From assembly GCF_000737865.1 (NCBI RefSeq), contig NZ_CP007287.1:311648-375647 (forward strand): DNA of 64,000 nt, written 5' to 3'. Every line of letters starts with the position of its first letter. Position 1 is the first letter of the stretch. Below are positions 18,244 through 27,248 of this stretch, one piece after another. The notes beneath the pieces are model-generated. The model was not told where the DNA came from, did no database searches, and saw only the letters and a program-made list of their open reading frames with translations. This stretch comes from Bifidobacterium coryneforme (GTDB taxonomy: Bacteria > Actinomycetota > Actinomycetes > Actinomycetales > Bifidobacteriaceae). A program made the position numbers and the translations under genes.

Positions 18244-19326
18244 ATGCAGCTGTCAGAGGTGAATGAGGGGATTGGGGTTGCGATGTACCCGAATCACGGA
18301 AACGTCAGTGCCCCCATGCCCGGCGTCCCTGCAACCGGTAGATCCGGGTGGTCCGGACGCAAATGGATGCAATCGTTGCGCCGGGTGCTCAACAGTCAAG
18401 CCGGCTTCCTCCTCCTCTATGCCCTGATTACCCACTTCGTTGGTTTGTTCGTCGGGCTTCTGGCCCAGCTGGAGTGGAACATCCTGGCGGACCCTGATGA
18501 ATCGCATCGGAGCATCGAGTATATTGTTGAGCACACCGATGCCGAGTATGCCGGTACGATCAACCTGGTTATGGGTCTGTGCGGCTTGGCTTTCCTGGTT
18601 TTGATGCGTCGTCGTCAAATCGCCGACGGAGGACCGGCCGGTATCTTCCACCGCTCGCGGTACCGAATGACCTGGTCGGTCTTCCTGGGCTGCTTCCTCC
18701 TGCTCTTCTCAGCCCAGATCATTGCGGGATTCTATGGAATGGGTCTTGACTGGACCACGGAGGTCATGGGTTTAGATTCCATAAGGACCACAAGCGATAT
18801 CATCGAGGCGGCCGGTGACACCCTGCCCATGCTCGCTTACACCTGTTTCGTTGCGCCCGTCGTCGAGGAGATCCTGTTCAGGGGGGCGATACTGAACTCC
18901 CTCAAGCCATACGGCAAGGTCTTCGCCATTGTCACCACGTCCGCCATGTTCGGTTTCTTCCACGGAGACCTGACCCAGGGCCTGTTCGCCTTCGTTGTTG
19001 GGCTGGTTCTGGGCTACCTTTCATGTGAGTACTCCATTTTTTGGTCCATTCTCCTCCACATCAGCAACAACCTGATTGTCAGCAATCTCTTGGGGCCCTG
19101 GATCAGCGGCCTGGATGGGAACGTGGCCGACCTCGTTGCTCTCATGCTGCTGATTGCCTGCTTCGTGGGTTTGATTGTGGTCCCCAGTCTGAGCGAGCGT
19201 AGGATTCGTGCATTTGTCATGGCAAACCGCACCTATTCAAACGCCTATGGAAGCTGGGCCGCTCCCTGGTTCGTCGTCCTGCTGATTACAGAGGGCATAT
19301 CCATGTTGCATCTGCTGCTCTCCTGA
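18244..19326 (+). CDS. CPBP-family intramembrane protease homologue
   Basis: The third tandem CPBP protein, about 360 residues with some eight hydrophobic spans. All motif residues are present: Glu208-Glu209 and Arg213 (VEEILFRG), His240 (FGFFHGD) and His272/Asn276 (HISNN). The ATG at 18244 is preferred because GGAAGG lies nine bases upstream; a GTG at 18235 and a later ATG at 18283 are alternatives. Compared with its two neighbours it has a different N-terminal third and a long loop near residues 80-100. Bacterial CPBP proteins act in prenyl-type processing, peptide maturation or bacteriocin self-immunity; which applies here is unknown. Confidence 0.82.
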   Translation: MQLSEVNEGIGVAMYPNHGNVSAPMPGVPATGRSGWSGRKWMQSLRRVLNSQAGFLLLYALITHFVGLFVGLLAQLEWNILADPDESHRSIEYIVEHTDAEYAGTINLVMGLCGLAFLVLMRRRQIADGGPAGIFHRSRYRMTWSVFLGCFLLLFSAQIIAGFYGMGLDWTTEVMGLDSIRTTSDIIEAAGDTLPMLAYTCFVAPVVEEILFRGAILNSLKPYGKVFAIVTTSAMFGFFHGDLTQGLFAFVVGLVLGYLSCEYSIFWSILLHISNNLIVSNLLGPWISGLDGNVADLVALMLLIACFVGLIVVPSLSERRIRAFVMANRTYSNAYGSWAAPWFVVLLITEGISMLHLLLS

Positions 19327-19451
19327 ATTCCGCTACGCCCAACGGTGACAATTCACGTTGCCCCCACACCCTGTATGGCAGACTGGCAATGTACGTGGTC
19401 TGACCAGGTGGAGGTGCCCTGGTCTGGAGCCGATAGGATAAGGAAACCGAT

Positions 19452-20783
19452 ATGGCCAAGGTGAATCCCGAGAACGATCTTCTGCATGTGGTCGGTGGCA
19501 GACCGCTCCACGGCACCATTCAGGTGCGTGGTGCCAAGAACTTCGTAAGCAAGGCCATGGTTGCTGCCCTGCTGGCATCCGATGTGTCCGTCCTGAAGAA
19601 CGTACCCGAGATACGCGATGTGCAGGTGGTCTCCGACCTGTTGAGACTGCACGGCGTCGGGGTCGATGTCAAGCCCCGTGAGGGCACCGTCACCATCGAG
19701 GCCAAGCATGTGGAACTGGCGGATGTGGCCGATGTGGACACCCTGTCCGGCTCATCCCGCATCCCGATTCTCTTCTCCGGCCCCCTTCTGCACAGGCTGG
19801 GAGAGGCTTTCATTCCGGCCCTGGGTGGGTGCCGCATCGGCAGCAGGCCGATTGACTTCCACCTGGAGACCCTGCGCAAGCTGGGGGCGAAGGTCGACAA
19901 GGAGCACGAGGCCGGCATCCACATCACCGCCCCCGACGGTCTGCACGGGGCCAAGATCCATCTGCCCTACCCCTCGGTCGGGGCCACAGAGCAGACCCTC
20001 CTGGCGGCCGTCCTGGCCAAGGGGAAGACCGAGCTCTCCGGTGCCGCCACCGAACCTGAGATCATGGACCTGGTGGCCGTCTTGCAGAAGATGGGCGCCC
20101 AGATTTCGGTTGACGTCGACAGGACCATCCGCATCGAGGGGGTCGAGTCCCTGAACGGATACACCCACACCTCCCTGCCCGACAGGATTGAAGCCGCTTC
20201 CTGGGCTTCGGCGGCCCTGGCCACGCATGGCGACATCATGGTCAAGGGTGCCCAGCAGCCCGATATGATGACCTACCTGAATGTGTTCCGCAAAATCGGC
20301 GGCGAATTCGACGTGCGTGACGATGGCATCCGCTTCTGGCATCCGGGTGGCGACCTGAAGCCTGTGGCCATCGAGACCGATGTTCATCCGGGCTTCATGA
20401 CCGACTGGCAGCAGCCCCTGGTCGTGGCTCTGACCCAGGCCAAGGGTCTTTCGATCGTTCACGAAACCGTCTATGAGAACCGGTTCGGCTTCACCCAGCC
20501 CCTGATCAAGATGGGCGCCACCATCCAGCTCTATAGGGAGTGCCTGGGGTCCCTGCCCTGCCGGTTCCAGCAGCAGAACTTCGAGCACTCGGCGGTCATC
20601 TTCGGGCCGACGCCGCTCACCGGCCGCGATATCGACGTGCCGGACCTGCGCGGTGGATTCAGCCATCTGATTGCCGCGCTGACGGCATCCGGTCCCTCCA
20701 CCGTCCGCGGCATCTCCCTGATCGATCGTGGTTACGAGGACTTCCGCGACAAGCTCGCGGCCCTGGATGCCCAGATAGACTGA
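19452..20783 (+). CDS. murA: UDP-N-acetylglucosamine 1-carboxyvinyltransferase
   Basis: A 443-residue enolpyruvyl transferase, the first committed step of peptidoglycan precursor synthesis. RGAKN near residue 27 holds the UDP-sugar-binding lysine. Cys127 in GGCRIGSRP is the catalytic cysteine targeted by fosfomycin, so this copy is expected to be sensitive at that residue. ATAAGGAAACC precedes the ATG. It begins a run of envelope genes (acyltransferase, gpsA, ddl) on the same strand. Confidence 0.95.
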   Translation: MAKVNPENDLLHVVGGRPLHGTIQVRGAKNFVSKAMVAALLASDVSVLKNVPEIRDVQVVSDLLRLHGVGVDVKPREGTVTIEAKHVELADVADVDTLSGSSRIPILFSGPLLHRLGEAFIPALGGCRIGSRPIDFHLETLRKLGAKVDKEHEAGIHITAPDGLHGAKIHLPYPSVGATEQTLLAAVLAKGKTELSGAATEPEIMDLVAVLQKMGAQISVDVDRTIRIEGVESLNGYTHTSLPDRIEAASWASAALATHGDIMVKGAQQPDMMTYLNVFRKIGGEFDVRDDGIRFWHPGGDLKPVAIETDVHPGFMTDWQQPLVVALTQAKGLSIVHETVYENRFGFTQPLIKMGATIQLYRECLGSLPCRFQQQNFEHSAVIFGPTPLTGRDIDVPDLRGGFSHLIAALTASGPSTVRGISLIDRGYEDFRDKLAALDAQID

Positions 20784-20865
20784 GAGCCGGATGGGCTCGT
20801 AATGGAATCATGGTTTTTACGGGCCCACCGGCGTGCTTGCACGGAACAGAGGGCACAATGATGGG

Positions 20866-21759
20866 ATGGCTTCCAAAGGCAAACCGTCACCGCGTTCCGC
20901 GGTAAAGCCCCTGTCCGACCAGCAGGTGGCCCTCCTGGGCGAGCGGCACCACCTGGTGGACCCGACCCGGTACTATCCCACCGGGCACCGGGCACCGGCC
21001 CTGGATGAGATAGGCGGGCAGCATCCGACCGGCACCCACCGTCTTTTGCATGGTGTCGTGCAAGTGATGCGCAGCTCCTGCAAACTCTATGCATGGGGTC
21101 TGGAGAGGGTGCCCGAGACGGGGCCTTTCATTACGGCGGCCACGCACGTTACCCAGTTCGATGTCTTCATCCCCATGATGTCGATGTTCCACCTGGGTCG
21201 TAGACCGCGCTATATGGCCAAGGCGGAGATGGCCCACTGGCCCCTGATCGGGAACTGGTTCCAGATGGTCGGTATGCAGCCGGTGGAGCGCAAGTCCGGC
21301 AAGGCCCGATCCATCGAGGAGGAGTCGATAGGCATCCTCACCTCGGGCCGCCCCCTGACCATATGGCCGGAAGGCACTGTAACCCGGGATCCCCTGAAAT
21401 GGCCCATGTCGCTCAAACCCGGTGTCGGTTTCATCGCTCTGGAGGCCTCAAGGCAGCTGGGGGGGATGGTTCCCCTGTATCCCAGCATCACCTGGGGTGC
21501 GGCCTCGATCAATCACAAGTGGCCTTGGCCCCGGAAGAACGTGGTCATGTGCTACGACCAGCCCCTGGACTACTCGGACCTCCTTGAGGGCATGGACCAG
21601 TGGGGTCCGGAGCCTCCCAAGGAGGCTGTGCATACCCTCTGTGTCCGCCTGCGCGACCGGATGGAGGAGGTCATGGCGGAGATTCGCGGCGAGGAGCCTC
21701 CGGCTGAGGGGTACTTCGATTACGTAACCATGACACGTCGGCCCAGAAGTGAGCAATAG
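20866..21759 (+). CDS. 1-acyl-sn-glycerol-3-phosphate acyltransferase (PlsC-like)
   Basis: A lysophosphatidic-acid acyltransferase-type enzyme of about 297 residues. The catalytic HX4D motif is THVTQFD, and the substrate motif is WPEGTVTRDP about 75 residues later. An N-terminal extension of some 60 residues precedes the domain. ATG 20866 (MASKGKPSPR) is chosen over upstream GTG codons because GAGGG precedes it, although the spacing is long. It lies between murA and gpsA, consistent with phospholipid synthesis from glycerol 3-phosphate. Confidence 0.86.
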   Translation: MASKGKPSPRSAVKPLSDQQVALLGERHHLVDPTRYYPTGHRAPALDEIGGQHPTGTHRLLHGVVQVMRSSCKLYAWGLERVPETGPFITAATHVTQFDVFIPMMSMFHLGRRPRYMAKAEMAHWPLIGNWFQMVGMQPVERKSGKARSIEEESIGILTSGRPLTIWPEGTVTRDPLKWPMSLKPGVGFIALEASRQLGGMVPLYPSITWGAASINHKWPWPRKNVVMCYDQPLDYSDLLEGMDQWGPEPPKEAVHTLCVRLRDRMEEVMAEIRGEEPPAEGYFDYVTMTRRPRSEQ

Positions 21760-21871
21760 GGCCGAAACTCACCCTTGATTCCGCCTCATCGGGCACGGTG
21801 TCATAGGATGGTGACGAAAAGATAAGGCATCTGGTCGGCGTTCCCGTGCGCACGGCATTACGCAAAGGAGA

Positions 21872-22873
21872 ATGATGGCGAAGATCACGGTATTGGGAGC
21901 AGGTGCATGGGGGACCGCCTTCGCCCAGGTGCTGGCCGATGCAGGCAATCAAGTGGTCATGTGGGACATCGACCCGGATGTGGTCGAGGAAATCAGCCTC
22001 AGGCATTCGAACGCGCGCCGCCTGCCGACTGTCGAGAAGCTGCCCGATGCCATCGGTGCAGAAGGTGACAGGGCCAAGGCCGTGGAGGGTGCCGACATGG
22101 TCGTGGTCGCCATAGCCGCGCAATATGCCGGTGAGGCCCTGAAGGAGTTCAAGGGTCTGCTCGGGCCCGATACCATCGTCATTTCCCTGATGAAGGGAAT
22201 CGAGCGGGGGACCCACAGGCGCATGGACCAGGTGGTCTGCCAGACCCTGGACCTGGATCAGTCGCGGTTCGCCGCCGTTTCGGGCCCCAACCTGAGCAAG
22301 GAGGTGGCAGCGCGTGAGCCTGGTGCCACCGTGGTGGCCAGCTCTGATGCCGACACGGCCATGCGGGTCGCCCGGGCCTGCACCACCGACTACTTCAAGG
22401 CCTTCGTGACCGACGACGTGATTGGTCTGGAACTGTGCGGATCCCTGAAGAACGTCACAGCACTGGCCGTGGGAATGTCGCGAGGGGCCGGATACGGCGA
22501 GAACACGGCCGCCATGATCCAGGCCAGGGGACTGGCTGAACTCACCGCTCTTGGTGCAGCCTGCGGAGCCAAGGCCAAGACCTTTGCCGGTCTGGCCGGG
22601 GTCGGTGACCTGGTGGCCACCTGTGGATCTCCGCTGAGCAGGAACTATACCTTCGGATTCAATCTGGGCCAGGGCAAGAGCATCGAGGAGGCCACCCGGG
22701 TGAGCAAGGGCGTCGCCGAAGGCGTGCCCACGACCGATGCCGTGGTCGCCCTCGGCAGCAGCCTTCATGTAGAGACCCCGCTGGCAACGGCCATGAGCCA
22801 TGTGCTGGACCAGGGTCTGGACTGCCGGGGCATGATTGAGGAGCTGTTCGGCGGGGAGATTACTCCGGAGTAG
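21872..22873 (+). CDS. gpsA: Glycerol-3-phosphate dehydrogenase [NAD(P)+]
   Basis: A 333-residue enzyme that makes sn-glycerol 3-phosphate from dihydroxyacetone phosphate for phospholipids. The dinucleotide motif GAGAWGTAF starts near residue 9, the family signature SGPNLSKEVA near 138 and the catalytic-lysine region CGSLKNVTALAVG near 190. AAAGGAG directly precedes tandem ATG codons at 21872 and 21875. Its position after the acyltransferase fits a lipid-precursor role. Confidence 0.95.
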   Translation: MMAKITVLGAGAWGTAFAQVLADAGNQVVMWDIDPDVVEEISLRHSNARRLPTVEKLPDAIGAEGDRAKAVEGADMVVVAIAAQYAGEALKEFKGLLGPDTIVISLMKGIERGTHRRMDQVVCQTLDLDQSRFAAVSGPNLSKEVAAREPGATVVASSDADTAMRVARACTTDYFKAFVTDDVIGLELCGSLKNVTALAVGMSRGAGYGENTAAMIQARGLAELTALGAACGAKAKTFAGLAGVGDLVATCGSPLSRNYTFGFNLGQGKSIEEATRVSKGVAEGVPTTDAVVALGSSLHVETPLATAMSHVLDQGLDCRGMIEELFGGEITPE

Positions 22874-23113
22874 GTTGTACGGCAGGCAAACCCCGATCCA
22901 TCGGATTTGATTCGCCGGCAGGGGGTGCCGACCGGTTCAGGCATGCCCGGTTCGTGCCAGGCTTGTGGATGAGCGTTTATGGCGGCCCCTTGCCGCCTGC
23001 CGAGGGGATATCCTGCTGTAGTAAGTGACGAAAACGCACGGGCTGACGCGCGAGATCCTCCCGCTGCATGGTGCCGTGTCGTGGTTCATGCCCTGCATGA
23101 GGAAAGCCGAGGA

Positions 23114-24280
23114 ATGATGGCCAGGAAACGTGTTGTCGTGCTGTATGGCGGTCGTGCCGACGAGCACTCCATATCCTGTGTATCGGCGGCCGGTGTGCTC
23201 AACGCCATCGATACCGACCGATATGAGCCCATTCCGGTCGGAATCACCAAGGACGGTCGTTGGATCGTAGGCGGCGAGGATCCCAGGCGGTGGAGCCTGG
23301 ACGACACCCAATTGCCCACCGTGCAGGTCACCGAGGGCAGTTGTCCGGTCATTCTCGACATGGCCCGTGGCGGGGATGGGTTCATGGTCGGTGATCATGA
23401 CGACCTGGTTTCCGGTCCCGACAGCCTCAAAACGGACTCCCCGCAGGCCTCCGGCTCTCTGGAACCTCTGGGGCATGTGGATGCGGTCTTTCCGGTGCTC
23501 CACGGCCCGTATGGCGAGGACGGCACTGTACAGGGGCTGCTCGAAATGATGGGTGTGCCCTATGTGGGATGTGGGGTCTTCGCCTCTGCCGCCTGCATGG
23601 ACAAGCACTATACGAAGATTCTTCTCAGCCAGGCCGGTATTCCCGTGGCACCGGGAATCACCATCGATGCCCGCGACCGCCTGTCCGGTGTTGATCTGAA
23701 GGCTGCTGTGGAAGAGGCTGGGCTGCATTATCCGCTTTTCGTCAAGCCCTCCCGCGCCGGGTCGAGCTTCGGTGTGGTCAAGGTGGAGGAGACCGGTGCC
23801 GATGCCCTGGCCGCTGCCGTCGATGAGGCATCCGGGCATGACTGGCGGATCCTGATTGAAGAGGGTGTGGACGGCCGTGAAATCGAGTGTGCCGTGCTCG
23901 CTCCCGACCGCGAAGGTGAACCCCGCACCGCATGGCCCGGCGAGGTTGTGCTGGACAGGACGGACCAGGATGAGGCCTTCTACGACTTCGACAGCAAGTA
24001 TGTGGACTCCTCGGCCTCTCACGTGGAGGTCCCCGCCGACCTGCCCGACGAGACCCTGAGCAGGATACGTGCCCTTGCCTCCAGGGCATTCAAGGCCGTA
24101 GACGCTACCGGTCTGAGCCGTGTCGACTGCTTTGTCACCGCCAAGGGTGGAATCATCGTCAACGAAATCAACACCCTGCCCGGCTTTACGCCCATATCGA
24201 TGTACGCCAAGGCCTGGGAGGCCAGCGGTGTCACCTACACCGACCTGATTACCGAGCTGATCGAGGGTGTATCAGCCTGA
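23114..24280 (+). CDS. ddl: D-alanine--D-alanine ligase
   Basis: An ATP-grasp ligase of about 388 residues that joins two D-alanines for the peptidoglycan stem peptide. YGGRADEHSISCVSA at the N-terminus, HGPYGEDGTVQGLLE near residue 128 and EINTLPGFTPISMY near the end are family signatures. The open frame extends upstream to 22979, but CGAGGA just before ATG 23114 and the family N-terminus set the start. It is the last gene of the murA-plsC-gpsA-ddl run. Convergent mscS follows. Confidence 0.94.
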   Translation: MMARKRVVVLYGGRADEHSISCVSAAGVLNAIDTDRYEPIPVGITKDGRWIVGGEDPRRWSLDDTQLPTVQVTEGSCPVILDMARGGDGFMVGDHDDLVSGPDSLKTDSPQASGSLEPLGHVDAVFPVLHGPYGEDGTVQGLLEMMGVPYVGCGVFASAACMDKHYTKILLSQAGIPVAPGITIDARDRLSGVDLKAAVEEAGLHYPLFVKPSRAGSSFGVVKVEETGADALAAAVDEASGHDWRILIEEGVDGREIECAVLAPDREGEPRTAWPGEVVLDRTDQDEAFYDFDSKYVDSSASHVEVPADLPDETLSRIRALASRAFKAVDATGLSRVDCFVTAKGGIIVNEINTLPGFTPISMYAKAWEASGVTYTDLITELIEGVSA

Positions 24281-24366
24281 CCTGACGCCCATCCCTGCCG
24301 GGTGCATGGTGCTCCCGGGCGGGGTGCCGCCTCTGTCTGGACGCTGATGAACCCCGGGGGCCCTGG

Positions 24367-25281
24367 CTAGGCGGCCGTATCCGATTCGAGTTCGGTCTCC
24401 TGGACCAGGTAATCCTGGCCGGCCAGGGCACGGGTGGCGGCATCCTGCATGTCGGCGGCGGCGACACCCGGCCTGGCGAACATGACCACCTGACCCTTGA
24501 CGCCGTACGGGGTGAAGCCCTGGAACTGGACGATGGGCGGGTTGGTGGACATGGACATACCCTTGGTGGCCTGGGTGACCGTCATGGCGATGGACCGGGA
24601 GGACCTGGCCATATCGGCATCCCCACGCAGCGTGAAGGGGATGGTGGTGGCCGCCTCCCCGGCCTCTGTGATCTTCTCCAGGGCCGTGGTGTTCAGGATG
24701 GAGTTGGGGATCAACAGCTGGTTGCCGGCCCTGTCGATGACGATGGTGTGGCGCCAGGTCACGTCACGGACCGTACCGGTGGTGCCCTGGATGGTGATGA
24801 TGTCGCCGGGTTGAACCACCTTGCTGACCATCAGCCCGAAACCGCCGACGATATTCGAGATGGTGTCCTTCAGGCCGAAGGAAAGGGCAAGACCGCTGAC
24901 TCCCAGGGCGGCCACCACGGTGGACGGGTTGATGCCGAAGACCGGTTGGAGAACCGTGGCGGCGGCGAAGATCCAGATCAGGGCACGGACGATGTTGATG
25001 AAAATGGAGGCGCTGGGGAGGTTGGTCCGCTCCAGAGTGCGCCGCATGGCGGCGGCCACAATCCTGGAGATGAGGGTGGCGCAGGCCGCCACGATTATCA
25101 GGAGGATGATCTTGCCGAAGTTCTGGTGGAACCAGCCCACCACGGCATCGGTGAAGCCGGAAATGGCCCGCTCGGGCCGATCCATGGGTACCTTGCCGGA
25201 CTCGGGGGTCCGGACCTGGGTGGCGAAGGTCCCAACGGCCAGGGTGGCAGGCCAGCCGGGAAGAGGAGGCATCAGGTTCAT
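24367..25281 (-). CDS. mscS: Mechanosensitive channel of the MscS family
   Basis: A 304-residue small-conductance mechanosensitive channel that relieves turgor on osmotic downshock. After a short N-terminal part there are hydrophobic spans near residues 35-60 and 80-105, then a pore-helix region with regularly spaced Gly/Ala (VVAALGVSGLALSFGLKDTISN) and the conserved middle domain (VVQPGDIITIQGTTGTV). GAGGAACT precedes the ATG, which overlaps the stop of the upstream GNAT gene by four bases, so the two are co-translated. Confidence 0.9.
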   Translation of the reverse strand: MNLMPPLPGWPATLAVGTFATQVRTPESGKVPMDRPERAISGFTDAVVGWFHQNFGKIILLIIVAACATLISRIVAAAMRRTLERTNLPSASIFINIVRALIWIFAAATVLQPVFGINPSTVVAALGVSGLALSFGLKDTISNIVGGFGLMVSKVVQPGDIITIQGTTGTVRDVTWRHTIVIDRAGNQLLIPNSILNTTALEKITEAGEAATTIPFTLRGDADMARSSRSIAMTVTQATKGMSMSTNPPIVQFQGFTPYGVKGQVVMFARPGVAAADMQDAATRALAGQDYLVQETELESDTAA

Positions 25282-25733
25282 AGTTCCTCGTCATCTCCTG
25301 CCTTGTTCCCGACGGTTTCCGCCAGGGGCTTGTCCATCCACATATGGGGGCACCCTTCGTCCAGGTCGTGGATGCCCATATCCCTGTATCCGAGTGACCG
25401 GTAGAAGTCCTTCACCCGTTCCTGGGCATGGAGTGTAAGCCTGCCCGCTCCACGGCTCCGGACGGTTTTCTCGGCCTCGCCAACCAGTCCGGCCCCCAGG
25501 TGCCTGCCCCGGTAGGGTTTCAGGACGGCCAGGCGGCCCAGGGTCCAGGTGTTTCCCTCGTTGGGGAAGATGCGGCAGACCCCGACCGGCGCATCACCGT
25601 CATAGGCCACGATATGGAGGCTGATTTCATCGGTCTCGTCGAATTCGTCATGGAAGCCCTGCTCATCCACGAAGACGGCTTCACGGATGGACCTGGCATC
25701 CTGGGGGATGCGCTCGCTGACTTCATACCTCAT
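25278..25733 (-). CDS. GNAT-family N-acetyltransferase
   Basis: A 151-residue GNAT enzyme. The acetyl-CoA-binding motif is VLKPYRGRHLGAGLV (about residues 72-86), and the strand-helix order around it fits the ElaA/YjcF-like group. A perfect AAGGAGG site lies six bases before ATG 25733, so upstream in-frame starts (to 25961) are rejected. The substrate is unknown. It is coupled to mscS by an ATGA overlap. Confidence 0.85.
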   Translation of the reverse strand: MRYEVSERIPQDARSIREAVFVDEQGFHDEFDETDEISLHIVAYDGDAPVGVCRIFPNEGNTWTLGRLAVLKPYRGRHLGAGLVGEAEKTVRSRGAGRLTLHAQERVKDFYRSLGYRDMGIHDLDEGCPHMWMDKPLAETVGNKAGDDEEL

Positions 25734-25984
25734 GGTTCCTCCTTGTCGGACCCTGACTGGTTCCAATGTACCAAGGCCGCCTCCGGGCGGAAACGAGTAG
25801 GGGGCGACCCTGAGGAGTGTGGCCGGTTCCGGTCGGTGATGCCGATGGACGATTCGGTGGCCTCCCACCCCGATCGCTCTGTCGGGGGTGTGCTGGTCCT
25901 GTCTGACCTGGACGATTATATGGATGGAGAGATCGCAGGCAATAGGGGCCTGCGCGTACATGACACATGAAAGGTGGAATGGCG

Positions 25985-26659
25985 ATGGGCAAGGACCATA
26001 ATCCAGAGAATGCCCTCGGCATGGACGCTCGGAAGAGCCGCCGCCCGCAGAGGGACCGCATGCTTGCAGGCGAACTCTACGATGCCTCGGACCCCGAGCT
26101 GAGTCGCCTGCGGGTCAAGGCCCACGAGCTCTGCCGTCGCTTCAACGCCTCATCCGAAGAGGAGCGGGACCTGCGCACCCGGATTCTGGATGATCTGGTT
26201 CCTGGACACGGCCAGGACGCCGATTTCATGGGGCCCATCTACTTCGACTACGGATGCTTCACCAAACTCGGGTCCCGTATCTTCGCCAATTTCAACTTCA
26301 CGGTCCTCGATACCTGTCCGGTGGTGATCGGCGATGACGTCATGATTGGCCCCAACGTCACCCTGGCAACCCCGCTGCATCCCCTCCGCTGGCAGGAGCG
26401 GAACCTGCGTCGCCATGAGGACGGGTCCCTCTATGACTACGAGTTCGGCGCTCCGATCACCATCGGCTCCAACTGCTGGCTGGCCTCGAACGTAACGGTG
26501 ACCGGTGGGGTCACCATAGGGGAGGGGTCTGTTATCGGGGCCGGGTCCGTGGTGACCCACGATATCCCGGCTAACTCCCTGGCGGTGGGCGTGCCCTGCC
26601 GGGTGATACGCACCATCACCGAGGCCGATCGGATGGATTTGCCCGAGCTGGGCCAGTAG
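25985..26659 (+). CDS. Sugar O-acetyltransferase (LacA/Maa type)
   Basis: A left-handed beta-helix acetyltransferase of about 224 residues. The N-terminal maltose/galactoside acetyltransferase domain (DRMLAGELYDASDPEL) is followed by hexapeptide repeats (IGDDVMIGPNVTLAT, ITIGSNCWLASNVTV, GGVTIGEGSVIGAGSVV). The likely catalytic histidine is in ATPLHPL. AAAGGTGG suits ATG 25985; in-frame ATGs at 25967 and 25979 are alternatives. It probably acetylates sugars using acetyl-CoA. It stands alone between divergent GNAT and rpmB. Confidence 0.85.
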   Translation: MGKDHNPENALGMDARKSRRPQRDRMLAGELYDASDPELSRLRVKAHELCRRFNASSEEERDLRTRILDDLVPGHGQDADFMGPIYFDYGCFTKLGSRIFANFNFTVLDTCPVVIGDDVMIGPNVTLATPLHPLRWQERNLRRHEDGSLYDYEFGAPITIGSNCWLASNVTVTGGVTIGEGSVIGAGSVVTHDIPANSLAVGVPCRVIRTITEADRMDLPELGQ

Positions 26660-26717
26660 CTCCCTACAGGCCCACGACCGCATCCATGCTGGGCGGGGGT
26701 GTCGGGTGCCCGACCCC

Positions 26718-26751
26718 TTGACTTGCCTTAGTCGGCTGAGTGTAGTAATCT
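26718..26751 (+). promoter_or_regulatory. Candidate rpmB promoter
   Basis: TTGACT (26718-26723) with TAGTAA (26743-26748) at 19-bp spacing, or TTGCCT (26723-26728) with TAATCT (26746-26751) at 17 bp, are overlapping sigma-70-like pairs about 90 bases before rpmB. No other gene on this strand lies between them and rpmB. Confidence 0.5.
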
Positions 26752-26837
26752 GACAAAGTTGTGTGTTTGACCGTAGCCTTGTGCTGCCGGTATGAACACC
26801 TGGAACGACTTGGAAAAACAACGTAAAGGGAGTCATC

Positions 26838-27032
26838 ATGGCAGCTCGTTGCGCGGTGTGCGGCAAGGGCCCGCAGACCGGTTACACTGTTTCTCACTCG
26901 CATATTCGTAATAAGCGCGTCTTCCGTCCCAACCTGCAGTCGGTGCACACCAAGGTTGACGGGGAGAACGTCCGCGTTCGCGTCTGCGTCAAGTGCCTGA
27001 AGGCCGGCAAGGTGCAGCGCGTCGCCGCCTGA
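26838..27032 (+). CDS. rpmB: Ribosomal protein L28
   Basis: A 64-residue large-subunit protein. The start [22 protein letters not shown] and the later [10 protein letters not shown] give two Cys pairs (CxxC near residues 5-8 and 53-56), the zinc-binding form of L28. AAAGGGAG precedes the ATG. It has its own promoter candidate and a strong terminator, so it is probably monocistronic. Confidence 0.95.
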   Translation: MAARCAVCGKGPQTGYTVSHSHIRNKRVFRPNLQSVHTKVDGENVRVRVCVKCLKAGKVQRVAA

Positions 27033-27052
27033 GTGCGGTTTTCGTCTTGATT

Positions 27053-27083
27053 GAACCCCCGGAGCAACAGTCTCCGGGGGTTC
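27053..27083 (+). terminator. Terminator after rpmB
   Basis: GAACCCCCGGAG (27053-27064) pairs exactly with CTCCGGGGGTTC (27072-27083) around a seven-base loop, 20 bases after the rpmB stop. The tail TTGCTAT is only moderately T-rich. Confidence 0.75.
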
Positions 27084-27248
27084 TTGCTATACAGGGATAC
27101 ATACGTTCAAAACGGTCGGAGAGCACCGCGGGATTCCTTGGAGGCAGGGGTCCCATGAAAGTGGTTGGGGTACTTGGGCTACGCCAGCACGGAGCATGAG
27201 GCCGACTCGAATGATGATCTGGTTCCGGTGCAAAGGAGGTGATACGGC

